A program made the position numbers and the translations under genes. Positions 1-12,138 of a DNA stretch of 64,000 nt are shown here, piece by piece. The DNA is from Monomorium pharaonis (Eukaryota > Arthropoda > Insecta > Hymenoptera > Formicidae). Every line of letters begins with the position of its first letter. Position 1 is the first letter of the stretch. Location: contig NC_050473.1 in assembly GCF_013373865.1 (NCBI RefSeq), forward strand, positions 19,135,597 through 19,199,596. The letters run 5' to 3'. Below the pieces are notes generated by a model that was given only the letters and a program-made list of their open reading frames with translations, was not told the DNA's origin and did not search any database.

Positions 1-3000
1 AAAACTTTTAGAAAATTGAAAATAATAGTAACATGTAGAGGAATGTCACCGATATCGACAATACCACTTTGTTTTTGGGTTGGATTTCTTAAACAAAATA
101 TAAAAATAAAAAACTTTAGAGTCTGTCTTATTGACAGGCTTACGCTGCATCCCAATTTTATGTTTATAACCGTATTATGAAAAAAATAAGAAAGAGAAAA
201 ATACAAGTAGAACAGATTCATGCGATGCTGCAAATATGTAAAATAATCTACTCACTATTATTTAAATTACTTAATTTGTAAAAAAATAATGCAAGTTTTA
301 TTTTTTGAATATTCTGGTTGAATAATCTGATAGCGTTCTAAATGATACAACAAACGTCCTTGCGGTAAAAATCATAAATTTCTTATATAATTAAAAATGT
401 GTAAGAAAATTTACTTGCGCTCAAGACTAAAATTAGATTCACCCTTGGCTCGTCAAACGCGTTCGCCCGATGATCAACATGCCGAGGGAGAATTTGATAA
501 TCGCAATCGAATGTGTAAATACGCGCCGTATAGGACTCTAAGCAAAACCACTGATCTATATATTTAATTCCCACATATATTCATACACATGTATTCATGC
601 TTAAATCCGCGGTCGCCTCTCGTGCATGGGTGCTGACGCCACCGTCGTGAAACGTTCACCTCCCTGTTGTAAATAGGAAATATCTTCACTCCGGCGGCGG
701 AAACGGGTACCGGTTAGTCCGCGATTGTCAGTATCTTGCTTACGGTAGTAATGTACGTGCAGCATACTTGCATAACGTACGCCCGAGAACGTCCTGGGTA
801 GAGTGGAACCAGCACGATTTTTATGTACTTACATCTTGCAAAATACTCGAGGATAACAGTACTTGTCGCGCACTGACGATCATAATAAGTTAATACTTTG
901 TGTATTATCATCATCTTAATATTATTATTTTATTATTATTATTAACATTATATTTTTAAACGATAACGCTATATATTTACATTTCTATTACTATTTAATT
1001 TACGCTCAGTATTGTCACAAATAATTTCACTAGACATCTTCAGCAAATTTATCGATTTGACTCAATTCAATTATTATTTCTTTGTGCTCTGTTATTATTT
1101 CAATATTTTTAAACGCTATTAATTCTCTAAAGCGTTTAACTTTCCAACCTAGTATTCTAGTACTTAATATTTTGTCATTATTATTATTATTATTTTATTA
1201 TTATTATTTTATTATATCATTATATATATTATCATTACATGCGCTGATAAATTTAATTATTGATTTAAAAATTAATATTATAAATAGTCTTATATACACA
1301 TATACAAAATATATCAGCCCGATGCAGAGCGTTTTTTAATTATATATGAATACTTCAACTTAAGATCGAAAATAAGAAGAATAATATATGAGCGTAGATC
1401 GTTTAGATTTTATCTTCGAGGTTGTAATAAGTTAAGGAAAATAAGATTATATTATTAGATATTCTAAAGTGTTATTCGAAATAATGTAATATAATTATAA
1501 TATGTACGTATATTTTATTTCGAGTTGCATTTTGAAATATATTCGTATTTACTGATTGAAGTATTGATGTATAATTAAGAATTAGTCTGTATAATATTTA
1601 TATCAGATTGTCCGGTTGCAGAAGCGATTTTCTTTGCAGAACGAAAGACGACGTTATGACTAGGGGACAGACATAGTGTACAGTTTGCCCAATCTAAGGA
1701 TTATTGATGATTTTAAACATTTAAAAGAACCTTTTCTTTAAGATTCTTTGAATATAAATATGTAAATGCAAAGAATAATACACGATTCTCTTTAAGATCC
1801 TTCACAAATAATCCTTACAAAAATTTAATACTGGCAGTATTTAAATTGCTCAGAGATTAATTACTAATTTTGAGTATTCAAAGTATTGTTGTTAGTGCTT
1901 TAATAATAATAATAATAATAACAAGTGCTTTCAATACTTAAAATAAGTTTAGATAAGTTAGAGAAGGAGATTCTTATTGGCATCATTGCAATAATAGATG
2001 ATTGTTAGCATCAGTATTATTAAATTGATTATCAATTTAATATTGTGATATTAGTTGAGGTCGACTTAATGCTACAAATACTTCGACTGCACTTTTCGAT
2101 TGCATCTTTTGGTTAATTAAATGTTTTGAAGCATGGACCTCAACCATTATTTTTCTCGTTTAATTTAGAACTGTTTTAAGATCGAAAATTTATTTGGTGC
2201 GCAGTTTAAACTTGAAAAAATATATAAACCACACAAGAAACAGCAAGATTCAGACGGCTTATCTTAATTAGTTGTGTTTTAACATATCGATTTATGTTCT
2301 TCTATTATTGCTCAAAATTAATCACTGGCGAATGTAATAGTGCTAGTATTAAATTTCTGTAAGAAAAATACATGTTTCCTCTTAAAATTCTTTTTCATCG
2401 GTATGATGTAATCTTGAAGAAATGTAGAAAACATTTATATGTGGCAGGATAAAATATTTTTTCTCCTAGATTGAGCAAGCTTTACACTAGATAGGGCAAG
2501 CTATTTAATGTTGCGATTGTGTAAACCGAGCGTATGATGACATGCATGAGTATCCTTGTTCGTATGGGTGTATGCGTGCGGATTTTTATGGAACACAGCT
2601 TTTAGCTATACTTTCGGCATTTGTTAGATAAAATATAAATAAAAATGTTGAAGCTTTGGAGAGGAGAAAGGGCAGCTAAAATGGAAACAGGCTTACCGTT
2701 TCATGCGCTGTGCCGTGATGTGTTGGTGAATTTGTAAATTCTATTAGAGCGCGACTGCGTTATCCGGACATTGGTGTCTACTTTATTAGAGATCGTTATT
2801 AATTGTAGCTAACGGTAAAACGTGGTTACGCGCTCTTATATGTTTGCGAGATATAATAAAAAATAATATGTATGCACACATAAGTACCTGCTTGATGTAT
2901 TCCAAACATTGCGTATTTAACAGCTATACTTTACATTTTTACGTAATAGGTATCTAAATATTTTTTAACGACATTTATCGAATAGATTGCAGCCGTTACT

Positions 3001-3420
3001 TCCTTTTATAGCTTTATTATCTTTTACAAATTCGTGCTTTTAAACGCAAAGGTTCTCAAATAAGAATTGCGATTAAAGACTGCAATTATTCCTATACATA
3101 ACGTGATTGCAAGTATTATTCATCCAAAGCGTCAGATTTTATTAATTCAGATCTTCCGAGGATTTTCAAATTGAACTCTAGGAAGATAAAGGTTTATACA
3201 CATTAGTATCTTTATATCGTACTCTTTATTACTTTCAGATTTCGCATATTTATGATTTCACAAAAAAATATCTTTGTTGAAAATGCTGCCTGCTCTTACG
3301 GAGCAGTTCCCTAAATATTAATACCGGGAACGAACGTAAAGTCCATGATAAATCGCTTCGAAGAGCGTCTCGTTTATGGCAGCGCTGCAATATCAAAATG
3401 ATAAGAGAGTGCTCTACGGC
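1..3420. other. Intergenic, no gene seen
   Basis: AT-rich sequence downstream of the NAD synthetase gene. I read both strands and found no exon-like stretch with splice sites and no recognisable protein similarity. Short trinucleotide runs (ATT/AAT) occur near 927-945, 1177-1215 and 1904-1921. A small GC-richer patch at about 600-720 has no recognisable coding content. The region probably includes part of the NADSYN1 3' UTR at its right edge. Confidence 0.6.
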
Positions 3421-3429
3421 TACGGCTTA

Positions 3430-3701
3430 AACTACTACTCCAGGATGCGTTTTATCTGCAACAGAGAATGATGCCGGTGATGACTTCTCGGTCAAAGCGG
3501 CGGGAAAGCGCGCGGCGCGGTGCAAGTGCGCACGGAATTTTCGAGGCCCAGTGATTTCGGATCTGGGCCTGTGTGCAGGCTCCCGGAGGAGGTCGGGTTT
3601 TTTCGGTGGGTGCATTCGCCGAATATACCTTCGGCGATTTCATCGGCCGAGATGCGCTGTGCTCGGCGCTGTGCTTCGTTAACGCGCGCACTTTGTTTTG
3701 T
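3430..3701 (-). other. Probable NADSYN1 3' UTR
   Basis: GC-rich sequence directly after the TAA at 3702-3704 on the minus strand. Several short overlapping ORFs on both strands are present, none recognisable. I read it as 3' UTR because it follows the stop without a splice site and has no conserved motif. Confidence 0.4.
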
Positions 3702-6700
3702 TTACTCACTGCTGATTACGGAGCTGAACGGCATATATCTGGGCTTGGTAGGCACTTTCGGAGCACCCTTACGCGGTCTGGACGGCTTCTCTTCGCTGCT
3801 GAGTCGTTTCACCTAAAAAGAAAAAGAGTTCAATCGTATTAAGCGTAAAATTATAGGAAATTATTTCCCAACGATGGCAAAGCGTGTAATATTACTATTG
3901 TATTTTCTATGCTGCTTGCCGTGTTGTATGTGCATATAAACTACTCGTTTGCTAACTCTATGTCGAAATATTTGGAAAATTTTAAACGTACTGTCTAACA
4001 ATTCATTCGGCTGACTTGCGTTGTTGGACGTAAGTTGGATTCGACTCGGAGAAAAATTCAAGCTTTACGAGCCATTCTGCGCACGACGTGCCAGTAACTT
4101 CCACGCATACAAGACTTCTTTTCTCGATGCGTCGTACTTTCGCACGTGGGTTCTAATCGCGGTGTTACTTCGGACACTCGGCGTTTTCTCTCGCAATCCG
4201 GCGCTTTGGAACTTGAGGAAGCGAGATTAGCATCGACTCTCTCCCGCATAATTCTCACCTGTTCGTCGATCGCTGCAAACTGCCATTTCCACGAATGATT
4301 GTACAGGAAGGGTCGGTGATCGAATCGATTGTCGTCGGGGCTGTACGACTCCGCGTGGCAGGCCGGAGTCAGTATCGTCATCTTGTGACGATTAATAGCG
4401 TAACATCTGTAGAAGTGTTTCACCTTATCGGCAATCTGAAATTAGATTTTAATTAAGAAACACTTCAGAAATATTAAAGAGAAATTAAGAAATAATGATA
4501 TAATGTCAAAAATTAATGCCAATAAATAATGATACAATGCCGAGAAAACTAAATTATTAGAATCTTACGTAAGGGCATGTACTCACTTCTTTCGGGGTAC
4601 AGTGATCCCACATGTGTACGAGTCTGCAGAACATGGAAAAAGGTCCGGCCTTACTCTGCTTTCTTAACCGCCCGAAAACTGACAGCTCCTTATAGGTCAT
4701 GCCCATGTCCACCTCGTCTAATTGCGCAAGCTGTCCCGCCTGCAGCGGTTCCAGTTCCGCGGTGGGTGGTGCCTCCAGGATATTATCCAAAGCGGATATT
4801 CCGTGTTTGCGTCTGGAATCCAAGTACGATTTTTACCTAATCTGTATTCTTACGTATCGTCTGACATTGTATGGAATACAAGGAGTGACTTTTAATATTA
4901 TACGAAGATACAAATATTAAATATTTTAAGCTGTTTTATTTGAAATAAAATAGTACGTAAGTTTTACGTGCATTGCAGAAGATTCTAAACATTGCCTTTA
5001 ATTAGTTGTAACTCTGATGATATTTTCTTTTCGTTTTTGATTCTAGATTCAAATACTGATATTAAAAATCGGTATATCATTTATTCACATACACAATACG
5101 CACCTAAAGTACACGAGAAATTTCTTTAAATCGTTCTTTGCTATGCCACCTATAGGATTGATGTCGGCGCTGCTGCAATCGTACTTAGTGAGATAACCGC
5201 GTAGGGATTCGTCCACGTTACCGCTCCCCAGCACTAAGAGGCCACCCGGACGGCCTCTGACCCACAACATTAATTGAGCGAACAGGTAAGCGATCACCAT
5301 TCGTAATCGAGCCTGAAAGTAAGGCACAGAGAGATGTGATTCGACAATCAAGATACTAGTTTTATCGAGATCAAAGTGGTCGAGCAATTACCTGTACATT
5401 TTGCAAGGCCAAGTTCTCCCTAGGCGAACCACCTTGCGCTTTAAATCTCGGTGTCAGCTTCGTGACCTGTTGGAAGATCCCTAAAATCGCAGATATCGCA
5501 GTATCTATGACTATCCCATGATGATAGGATCCTATTTGATTGGCTAGCTCGGCTGCTCGAGCCTTGGTCTCCGCTGACGAGTTCTCCGTTCCCATGTAGC
5601 ATGTGACCAGAATGGTGTTGCACAACTGCTTCGCGTCGACCGGAACATACTCGCAGTCGCCGACGATCTTCCTGGTGTCCGCTAAGACCTGTGCATCTAA
5701 GTACAAGATAAAATTTTTGAAATTTGAAAGAGGTTCTCACAGATTGAGGGCAGATGGTAAGCTGATCCTTACCTCCTCTATTGATCGATTCGACGATCAT
5801 TTCGCACATCGAATATACAATGCATGCTGAAGACGCCGAATCGACACCGCCGCTCAGTGGTAAGAAAAATCCTCCTTGGCAGGATCGTCTGAAACGCGCA
5901 ATATAATTAAGTAATATAGAACGATGCATACATTAATATTTTTCAACGAATATATATAATAATTAAGGGGCTCATTCCAGTGATAAAAAATAAATATCTT
6001 GACCATGATTGCGCACACCTCAGATAGTCCCACAGCCAGCACGCGGGTGCCATTGCGATCTCTTCTTCCGGGGTGTGATCGATGAGGCTCGAGTGCCCGT
6101 CATCATTGCCGTACACATCCTGGACTCCGTCGATGGGTCGATCCGGTGGGTTCGAGACGAGATTCTCTGGCGTGAGCGCAAAATCGATTTTCACGCGTGG
6201 ATAACTGGGTGACGCAGCAGCCGAATGCGATCGCGATCTGATGCTGTTTCGGTAATTCCTGAAAAAAGGATAGAATAATATAGTGTTGGCTAAAAAAGTC
6301 CTGTGCGTACTATTAGCTACAATTAGTAAACCATACTTAATCATTAGAAAGTTTCCAAAAAAATAAAAGCTAATAGTAACGAATTAATAATAATGAAACT
6401 TAATAATAATAAAGTCTTTTATTTGACGTTATATTTCTTAAATAGGTGTGCGATATTCAGTTAATCTCGAAATAAATTGCATTAATACTTGGATTTCCGT
6501 GCTTTGTACAGCACCACTTAAAATAATCTAGTCAAGATAAAATCCTTTATATATACCTTACATCCTCGAGATCAACCGTAGCGACGGTCACCTCCACATC
6601 TTCGAGGGCAAATTGTCGTCCACGATTTAACACGTTGCCGTTGAGCGTGATGCTGGAGCCGCCGTTGAAATACAGCCTGCCGCCGTCGCATCCGCGCAAG

Positions 6701-8853
6701 TTACTGAACATGTAGCAGCCGCCAGCCTTGAAGGTAGCCGACTTGACGAGATCCACGGTGACATAGGCTTTACGTAGCTCGAAGTACGAACCGCTCCCTT
6801 AAAAAAAAAAAAAAATAAAGAAACAATTGTAAAATAATCATTGAATGTAATCCTTAATTTTTTATATTTTTTCATTGACAAATGATATAATTCTGATCTT
6901 TTTTTGAAGAATAAAAAAGTAATATGAAGAGAAAAGACACCCAGATAATCAAGCGTAATGTAGTATTTTGAGCAAACTAACGCATTACATGTGTTGTTAT
7001 ATATTTGCTATACATTTGCTGACATCGAAATAAAACACATTATGAATTCAGTAACATGCCCAGATAGCAAAATATTTCCAAAATTCCTGCAGAATTGATA
7101 AACGCTATTGAGAATATTGGTAAATTATTCGTATAAGTATGAAACTACAAAATAAAGCAATTTTAGATTAATTAAAAGCTGAATATAAAATTGTCAATTA
7201 TTGCCCAATTCCACATCAATCAAATTGAACATTTTTAACCTGAAATCTTAAAATCAATTGTAACTCCATAATGGCTTAATGTAATCCAATATTAAAATGT
7301 CAATTCTGTATTAATTACAGGATATTTAAATGGAGAAACATAATATATATATATATATATATGCTTCTATAATTGAATTAAATTTTTAAGTTCTGCAAAA
7401 AGGTAATTATTCGAGATATGTCCGTTTATAGGGTCAATAATTGATCATTCATATTTTAGATTTTAGATCCTATTTATTAATCAATAACTAAAAATTAGTA
7501 TGGTGTTTTACTTTTCTTAAGGTCATATTTGATTAAAAATTAATCAATTATGTTGTTCTTCACGTCATGGAGTAAACGTGGAATTGCCGTTTTTGTACGA
7601 TTTGCTATGTCTAGGATGATTACTTACACGTGCAATCAGTGAGGACATTTAAAAAAGGAAACGTTCAGGAATAATGATACGTTATATTGTTTCCGATATA
7701 ACAATAACATGACAGCAACGAATGATTGATAACAAATTGATGCTAACACGTTGCTATCAATTTACTATTGTTAAAAATAGAATTTATACACGAGTTCAAC
7801 CTAGCAGACATAATGCTGTCTCATTTTGTTTCGAGTTAGCCTAAATTAGTTACTGCAACGATTGTTGGCAACATGATTGCAACATCGAGACATTTGGCTA
7901 TCCGGGCAGAAGGTAAAAATCTATGTCAGTTGTAATAATGGCATTACCATTCGCGATAATTTCCACGCCATCCATTGACATCGGGATATGATTGCTGGCC
8001 GGGTGCCAAAGTTCCTCGCATATTTCAAAACCCACGCACGTGTCTCTCGTCGCGATGACCGCGTCACCGAACGGCACTACGGTCTGACCGGTGACTTGTG
8101 CTATCATTCGCGGCAGGAAGTAATCCTCGACCGTACGCTCCTAGCAACAAAACCAAGACACCAGGGATTATTGCGCGTCCAAAACACGCACTGCGATCGA
8201 TGTTGTTACCCATGTCGTTTCATTACTTTCGTCCAAGGAGAAAACCATCTGGTCTCCCGGTAGTTGCCGTCCTCGCACAGCCGCATTTTCGGCCTGATCA
8301 GCAAGATCCGCCGATTCAGAAAGGCCACCCTGCAGTTGTAGGTCACGTTCTTGTGCATCACCGGCATCCCCACGTCAATCAGTATGTCCTCGCATACGCT
8401 GGACTTCAGGAGGGTCATCAAAACTTCCCAACTATGGAGTAGTGTGTCCGATTCGTAGAAATGGTCCTCGCAGCTATAACCGCTGTAAACATGGGATGCA
8501 ATTGCGATAAAATAACATATACAAATAACAAAAATAATAACAATTATAAATTTCACAATTATAATATAATATAAAAATAAAAAGATGTAATTCCCATTAT
8601 AAAAGACATGTGCTTTGAAGCTAAACTGCCGGTAGATAATATAATGTTTCAGATCGATCCTTTTACGAGTAACAAGATTCTAATTTTCCTTCAATCGAAT
8701 TAATTACCAGACTTCTAGCTCGGGACCGCTCCGGTAAGTGGCACCAGCGTCTTTCGCCTCTTGTATACTCTGCAGAATTCTCCTGGTATTACCGTCGAAG
8801 TCCATCGCCCATTGGTTTAACGTGCAAACGGCGACCGTCACCGTACGCCCCAT
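3702..8853 (-). CDS. NADSYN1: Glutamine-dependent NAD+ synthetase, 11 exons
   Basis: Converts nicotinic acid adenine dinucleotide to NAD+ using glutamine and ATP, the last step of the de novo and Preiss-Handler routes, in the cytosol. Exons on the minus strand: 8708-8853, 8227-8482, 7948-8140, 6557-6797, 6019-6258, 5773-5888, 5392-5696, 5104-5312, 4587-4812, 4259-4435, 3702-3812; all junctions are GT/AG and stay in frame, giving 739 residues (human about 706). The N-terminal nitrilase-type glutaminase domain shows the full triad at the same numbers as the human enzyme: Glu45 (GPELEV), Lys114 (IRPKM), Cys175 (FEICEELW). The synthetase domain has the ATP-binding loop PLSGGVDSA at 369-377, then [20 protein letters not shown] and [16 protein letters not shown]. 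The last exon adds a basic Ser/Pro/Lys-rich tail that replaces the short human C-terminus. The ATG at 8853 is the only start preceding the conserved [10 protein letters not shown] strand. Intron 3 (6798-7947) carries a MITE-like element. Confidence 0.95.
7057..7908. mobile_element. MITE-like element in NADSYN1 intron 3
   Basis: Terminal inverted repeats bound this stretch: the left end reads TGCCCAGATAGCAAAAT and the reverse complement of the right end reads TGCCCGGATAGCCAAAT. The interior is AT-rich and non-coding, so it looks like a non-autonomous DNA transposon. Its right end is only about 40 bp from the exon 3 donor (7948), so the insertion sits very near a splice site that evidently still works. 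Confidence 0.6.
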
Positions 8854-8905
8854 GTTGAATGATAATCAGAGTTTTTTTCTAAACGAAATTCGCAAACGGG
8901 CTTAT
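8854..8905 (-). other. Candidate NADSYN1 5' UTR segment with splice acceptor
   Basis: On the minus strand a pyrimidine-rich acceptor (TTGTTTCAG) ends at 8906, followed by 52 bases and then the ATG at 8853. This suggests the first coding exon begins with a short spliced 5' UTR and that the promoter lies further upstream, perhaps in the GC-richer patch around 9200-9560. Confidence 0.45.
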
Positions 8906-10603
8906 CTGAAACAAATAAAGGTGTTACTTTCAATTTAATACATGAGAAAAACGAACGGAGTTAGTAGAGATAATTAAGTAAATGCTATCAAGATACAGAG
9001 TTGTACTTTTTCAAATAACAGTTACAAAATCCTTTTATATATTTTTATATTAAAAAATAATAAATAATATCGGAGTAATTCAACTCCAACGATACAACTA
9101 TTTACATTCATATATAAATATTACATTAAATATTACATTATACTTTAAGAATAGTATATCAATACTCGTTAAAAAATTCTATCGACATCAAATACTATCG
9201 ACGTGAGAGAAACAATGAATCGGTCGAACAAAAGGGTGCAAGGAACTGGAGCGCGAGAAAAGTCTGACAGTTCAATTTGAGAATCGCATCGGTGCCCCGA
9301 CGCTACTATTTTGTATGTAATTTATGGCGCCATCGTTATCGTGACTGTTAAAAGTCGGCGGTTGCGTGCTATGCGTCCGACCAAAGTTCTGGCCGGCAGT
9401 TTGCTAGCTAATTCCATCAATTGGAATCTCATCGATCGCCCACCGAGATGATAAACTGGAAACGTTCCGTTCTCCTTAGTCTGACGCGCGTTGATTGATC
9501 AATAATCCGGAAAACCCGGCACGACCAGGTAGGCACCACCTTACGTAGCAACCCTTGTAGATCGTTATCTACCACGCACAGACGTTTCTCGCATATTTAT
9601 CTCTCTTTGAGAAATTACTCTTGCAGGTTTATTAAAATTTGAATGCCGTAGGACGTTGCAAACGTTAAAAAGATAACTGTCTAAATGAAAGAAAGAAAGA
9701 AGAAAGAAAAGAGGCATTCAAATGAAAAGAAGATATAAGAAGACATAATGCACAATGATTGGAAATTTAACATATTTACGATCAAATCGCTTTGTTCTAT
9801 CGTTGCAGTAAATAATTTCTGATTGACAATAGAATAATGATAGCTTTCTAAGTATAATGTATTCATTAAACTTTTGTTATTGAAACTCTTGTTGAGAAAT
9901 GCCGCTCCTTTATTATTATACAATAGCAATTAACATGTCGTTTGTCTAGCAAATTTTGTATGTCTTATCGTACACGTGACAATAGTAGTCCTACAATTTC
10001 ATTGTCACAATGGTGAAATGTAAAGGTAATTATTGCTCAAAAAAATATATACACCCAGAGTGATTAAGATAAAATCTAATTTTGCGAGTTTTGAGGGGAT
10101 AAAGATAGAAAAGTGTTTACTTAATTGAAAATTACACTTTTCTTTACTTAAATTTGACTAAAAAATAATATAAAATGGTATTACTATTCAAGTTTTCCTA
10201 AATCATGTTTTTTTAGACAATATATATATGTTTCTTTGATATATATTGAACTTATAAAAAATCAAAATGACAAACTTTATAAAGATGAAATATAGATCTA
10301 GTACTTAATGTAATCGTTTTTCAAAATTACGTTTGAACAAAATGACTGCTGGTCAAAAACAATATTCTTTATTATAAATTTCTGTTCAGTATTGATAATA
10401 AAAAAAACTAAATTTAAACTAAATAATTCAATATTTATTTAAAGAAATTATTTTTTTAAAGATATATGTATCTTAGAAATAGTTTATATATATATATATG
10501 TTATCTAATATTATTAATTAAATAATTAATTAAATAAAATAAAACTATCTTTTCATATTAAATAGCATTTAATAATATTTTTTACTTTACATTATTGTTT
10601 AGT

Positions 10604-10861
10604 TACACTGAGAAAAAAGTATTAACTTGCTTAAATTTTTCAACTTGATTAAATTTCTTCAGTTCAAGTATTTATGCATTTAAGTTAAATGAAATTGAAT
10701 GTTAACACGAATAAATGAAAAACATAATTTTACATGAAATACTTAATTCAAACTTTAATTCAAGTATTTATATATTTGATTAAAATACATAAATACTTGA
10801 ATTAAAGATATTTAAACAAGTTGAAGAATTTAGTTAAATTAACAACTTTGTTCTCAGTGTA
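10604..10861. mobile_element. MITE with ACACTGAGAAAA ends
   Basis: The two ends are inverted repeats (left ACACTGAGAAAAAAGTATTA; right ends in TTGTTCTCAGTGTA), and the interior is nearly self-complementary around TTCAAGTATTTAT motifs. A sister copy with the same ends and the same internal motif lies at 61301-61500, so this is a family of short non-autonomous palindromic elements. Confidence 0.7.
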
Positions 10862-10929
10862 TCCTTCAAAATCTCATATTGTACGGCATTTATCTTTTAC
10901 GAATGTTTAAAAAACGTTTCGCCAATGAT

Positions 10930-11580
10930 AGTATCGGTCATCAGCGACCACTAGAGCGTCGCTGAAAAGTCAGACGGCAATCGCGAATGATCACCGTGGC
11001 AGTGAACCATGGCATGTTAAAATTAGTGTAACCTTGCCCCCAAAAGTGACACCTACAAAGGAAAACTCGGATCGACAATGCCGCCCTTCTCGATCGGGTT
11101 TTTTTCCCCCCGACTGTGTACAACATTGTCGCGCCTCGAATGAAACTCTCGCAGCCGATTTCCGATTGACGAGCTCCCACGGAGCGTCGCTTACCTCGGA
11201 AACGTCGATACAAGTGGAGTCGAGCTATCGAGGCACAGCAAGAGGGTATTATGTCGATGAGCCGCGCCGGCGGCCTTCTCAAACGGGGAAACGGTTAACG
11301 AATGATCGTTCCGAGGGTGGCTCCGCCCACGATACGCGACGGTTGTCAGGCAATCATCCAGGGGCACGTTCCACCGAATGTCTTCAGCAACGTGCCAGGT
11401 TCCTCTTCGCGTTTGCCGAGCTGGTCGAACTCATCCCCCCAAGTCCCGCGACGTTCCTAGTGTAGCTGGCACCCTTTCGTTAGTCGGTACCCGCTCGCCC
11501 GTTTGTTCCTCGGCACCCCGACTTCATTCATTTATTTGTGGTATTTATATAATTCCTCCATCATTCAGTGAAAGTTGATA
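10930..11580. promoter_or_regulatory. CpG-rich block, probable promoter of the carboxypeptidase gene
   Basis: Base composition changes sharply to GC- and CpG-rich here, roughly 0.6-1.2 kb upstream of the first recognisable coding exon on the plus strand. ORFs exist in it on both strands, but none has a recognisable motif or splice logic. A degenerate RFX X-box-like string GTTGTCAGGCAATC is at 11342-11355. The promoter role is inferred from position and composition only. Confidence 0.4.
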
Positions 11581-11939
11581 CATTAAGAAAGGAAGAGAAG
11601 TACCAGTTTTATCTTTAAACTAGAAGCCTCAAAGCGATCGGATTTTTCAAGGTCTGCCTCTCTCTTTCTCTCTTTCTTTTTCTTTGATAAATTTCAAATG
11701 GCATACAATCGTAAGTATGCAGATGTATTTCCATTTGAAAAAAAAAAGGTCAAGTTCTTTTCGTGCTGACAAGATCATCGATAAAGCTCAGCATCGTGTA
11801 GACTCGCGTTCGCTGTTTTGGCAAGAGCAGCATCTTCAGCTAATATAATAGCAATATATTGTGAGAGAAGGGAATCTAAAATCGTTCGGTAAAAGAACGC
11901 CTGCGGATCCCTCGACATGCGGTCCACGTGAACGCGGGG

Positions 11940-12086
11940 ATGAAGAATCCGATTGTCAAGTACCTCCTCGGGGAGGAAGTGCCGACGAGGGAGGAATACA
12001 CGGATTGGCACGAGAATGCTAAGGGCGGCAGGTCGTCTTCGCCGCCGCCGCCTGCCGCCGGTGCCGGTGCTCGACGTCGACGCTGA
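11940..12086 (+). CDS. 48-codon upstream ORF or unresolved first coding exon
   Basis: Begins MKNPIVKYLLGEEVPTREEY and ends in a Pro/Ala then Arg-rich run at a TGA. It looks coding-like (balanced composition in its first 30 codons) and the frame is open back to about 11879. It lies in a different frame from the carboxypeptidase start 53 bases downstream. Two readings are possible: an upstream ORF in the 5' UTR, or a true N-terminal exon joined through a weak intron 12032-12161 (GTCGTC donor, GAGCAGCAG acceptor), which would keep frame into [11 protein letters not shown]. Neither can be decided from sequence alone. Confidence 0.35.
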   Translation: MKNPIVKYLLGEEVPTREEYTDWHENAKGGRSSSPPPPAAGAGARRRR

Positions 12087-12138
12087 CGATCGCGACGAGC
12101 GGGACGAGAACGAGACCGACGACGAGAGATAACGAAAG

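Larger units (their letters stand above)
8906..12138. other. Divergent intergenic region between NADSYN1 and the carboxypeptidase
   Basis: Separates the minus-strand NADSYN1 from the plus-strand carboxypeptidase, so both promoters should lie here. A GC-moderate patch at about 9200-9560 and a CpG-rich block at 10930-11580 are the likely promoter areas. A MITE sits at 10604-10861, and a possible uORF at 11940-12086. No further gene was recognised. Confidence 0.6.

Noticed and set aside
4058..4258. Extension of NADSYN1 exon 10 to the stop at 4058
   Set aside because: Kept only as a possible isoform: a strong CAG/GTGAGA donor at 4258 and an in-frame exon at 3702-3812 give a better C-terminus.
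11034..11465. 143-codon plus-strand ORF in the CpG-rich block
   Set aside because: No similarity recognised, no splice link to the carboxypeptidase, and overlapping ORFs on the other strand are equally long; CpG-rich DNA has few stops.
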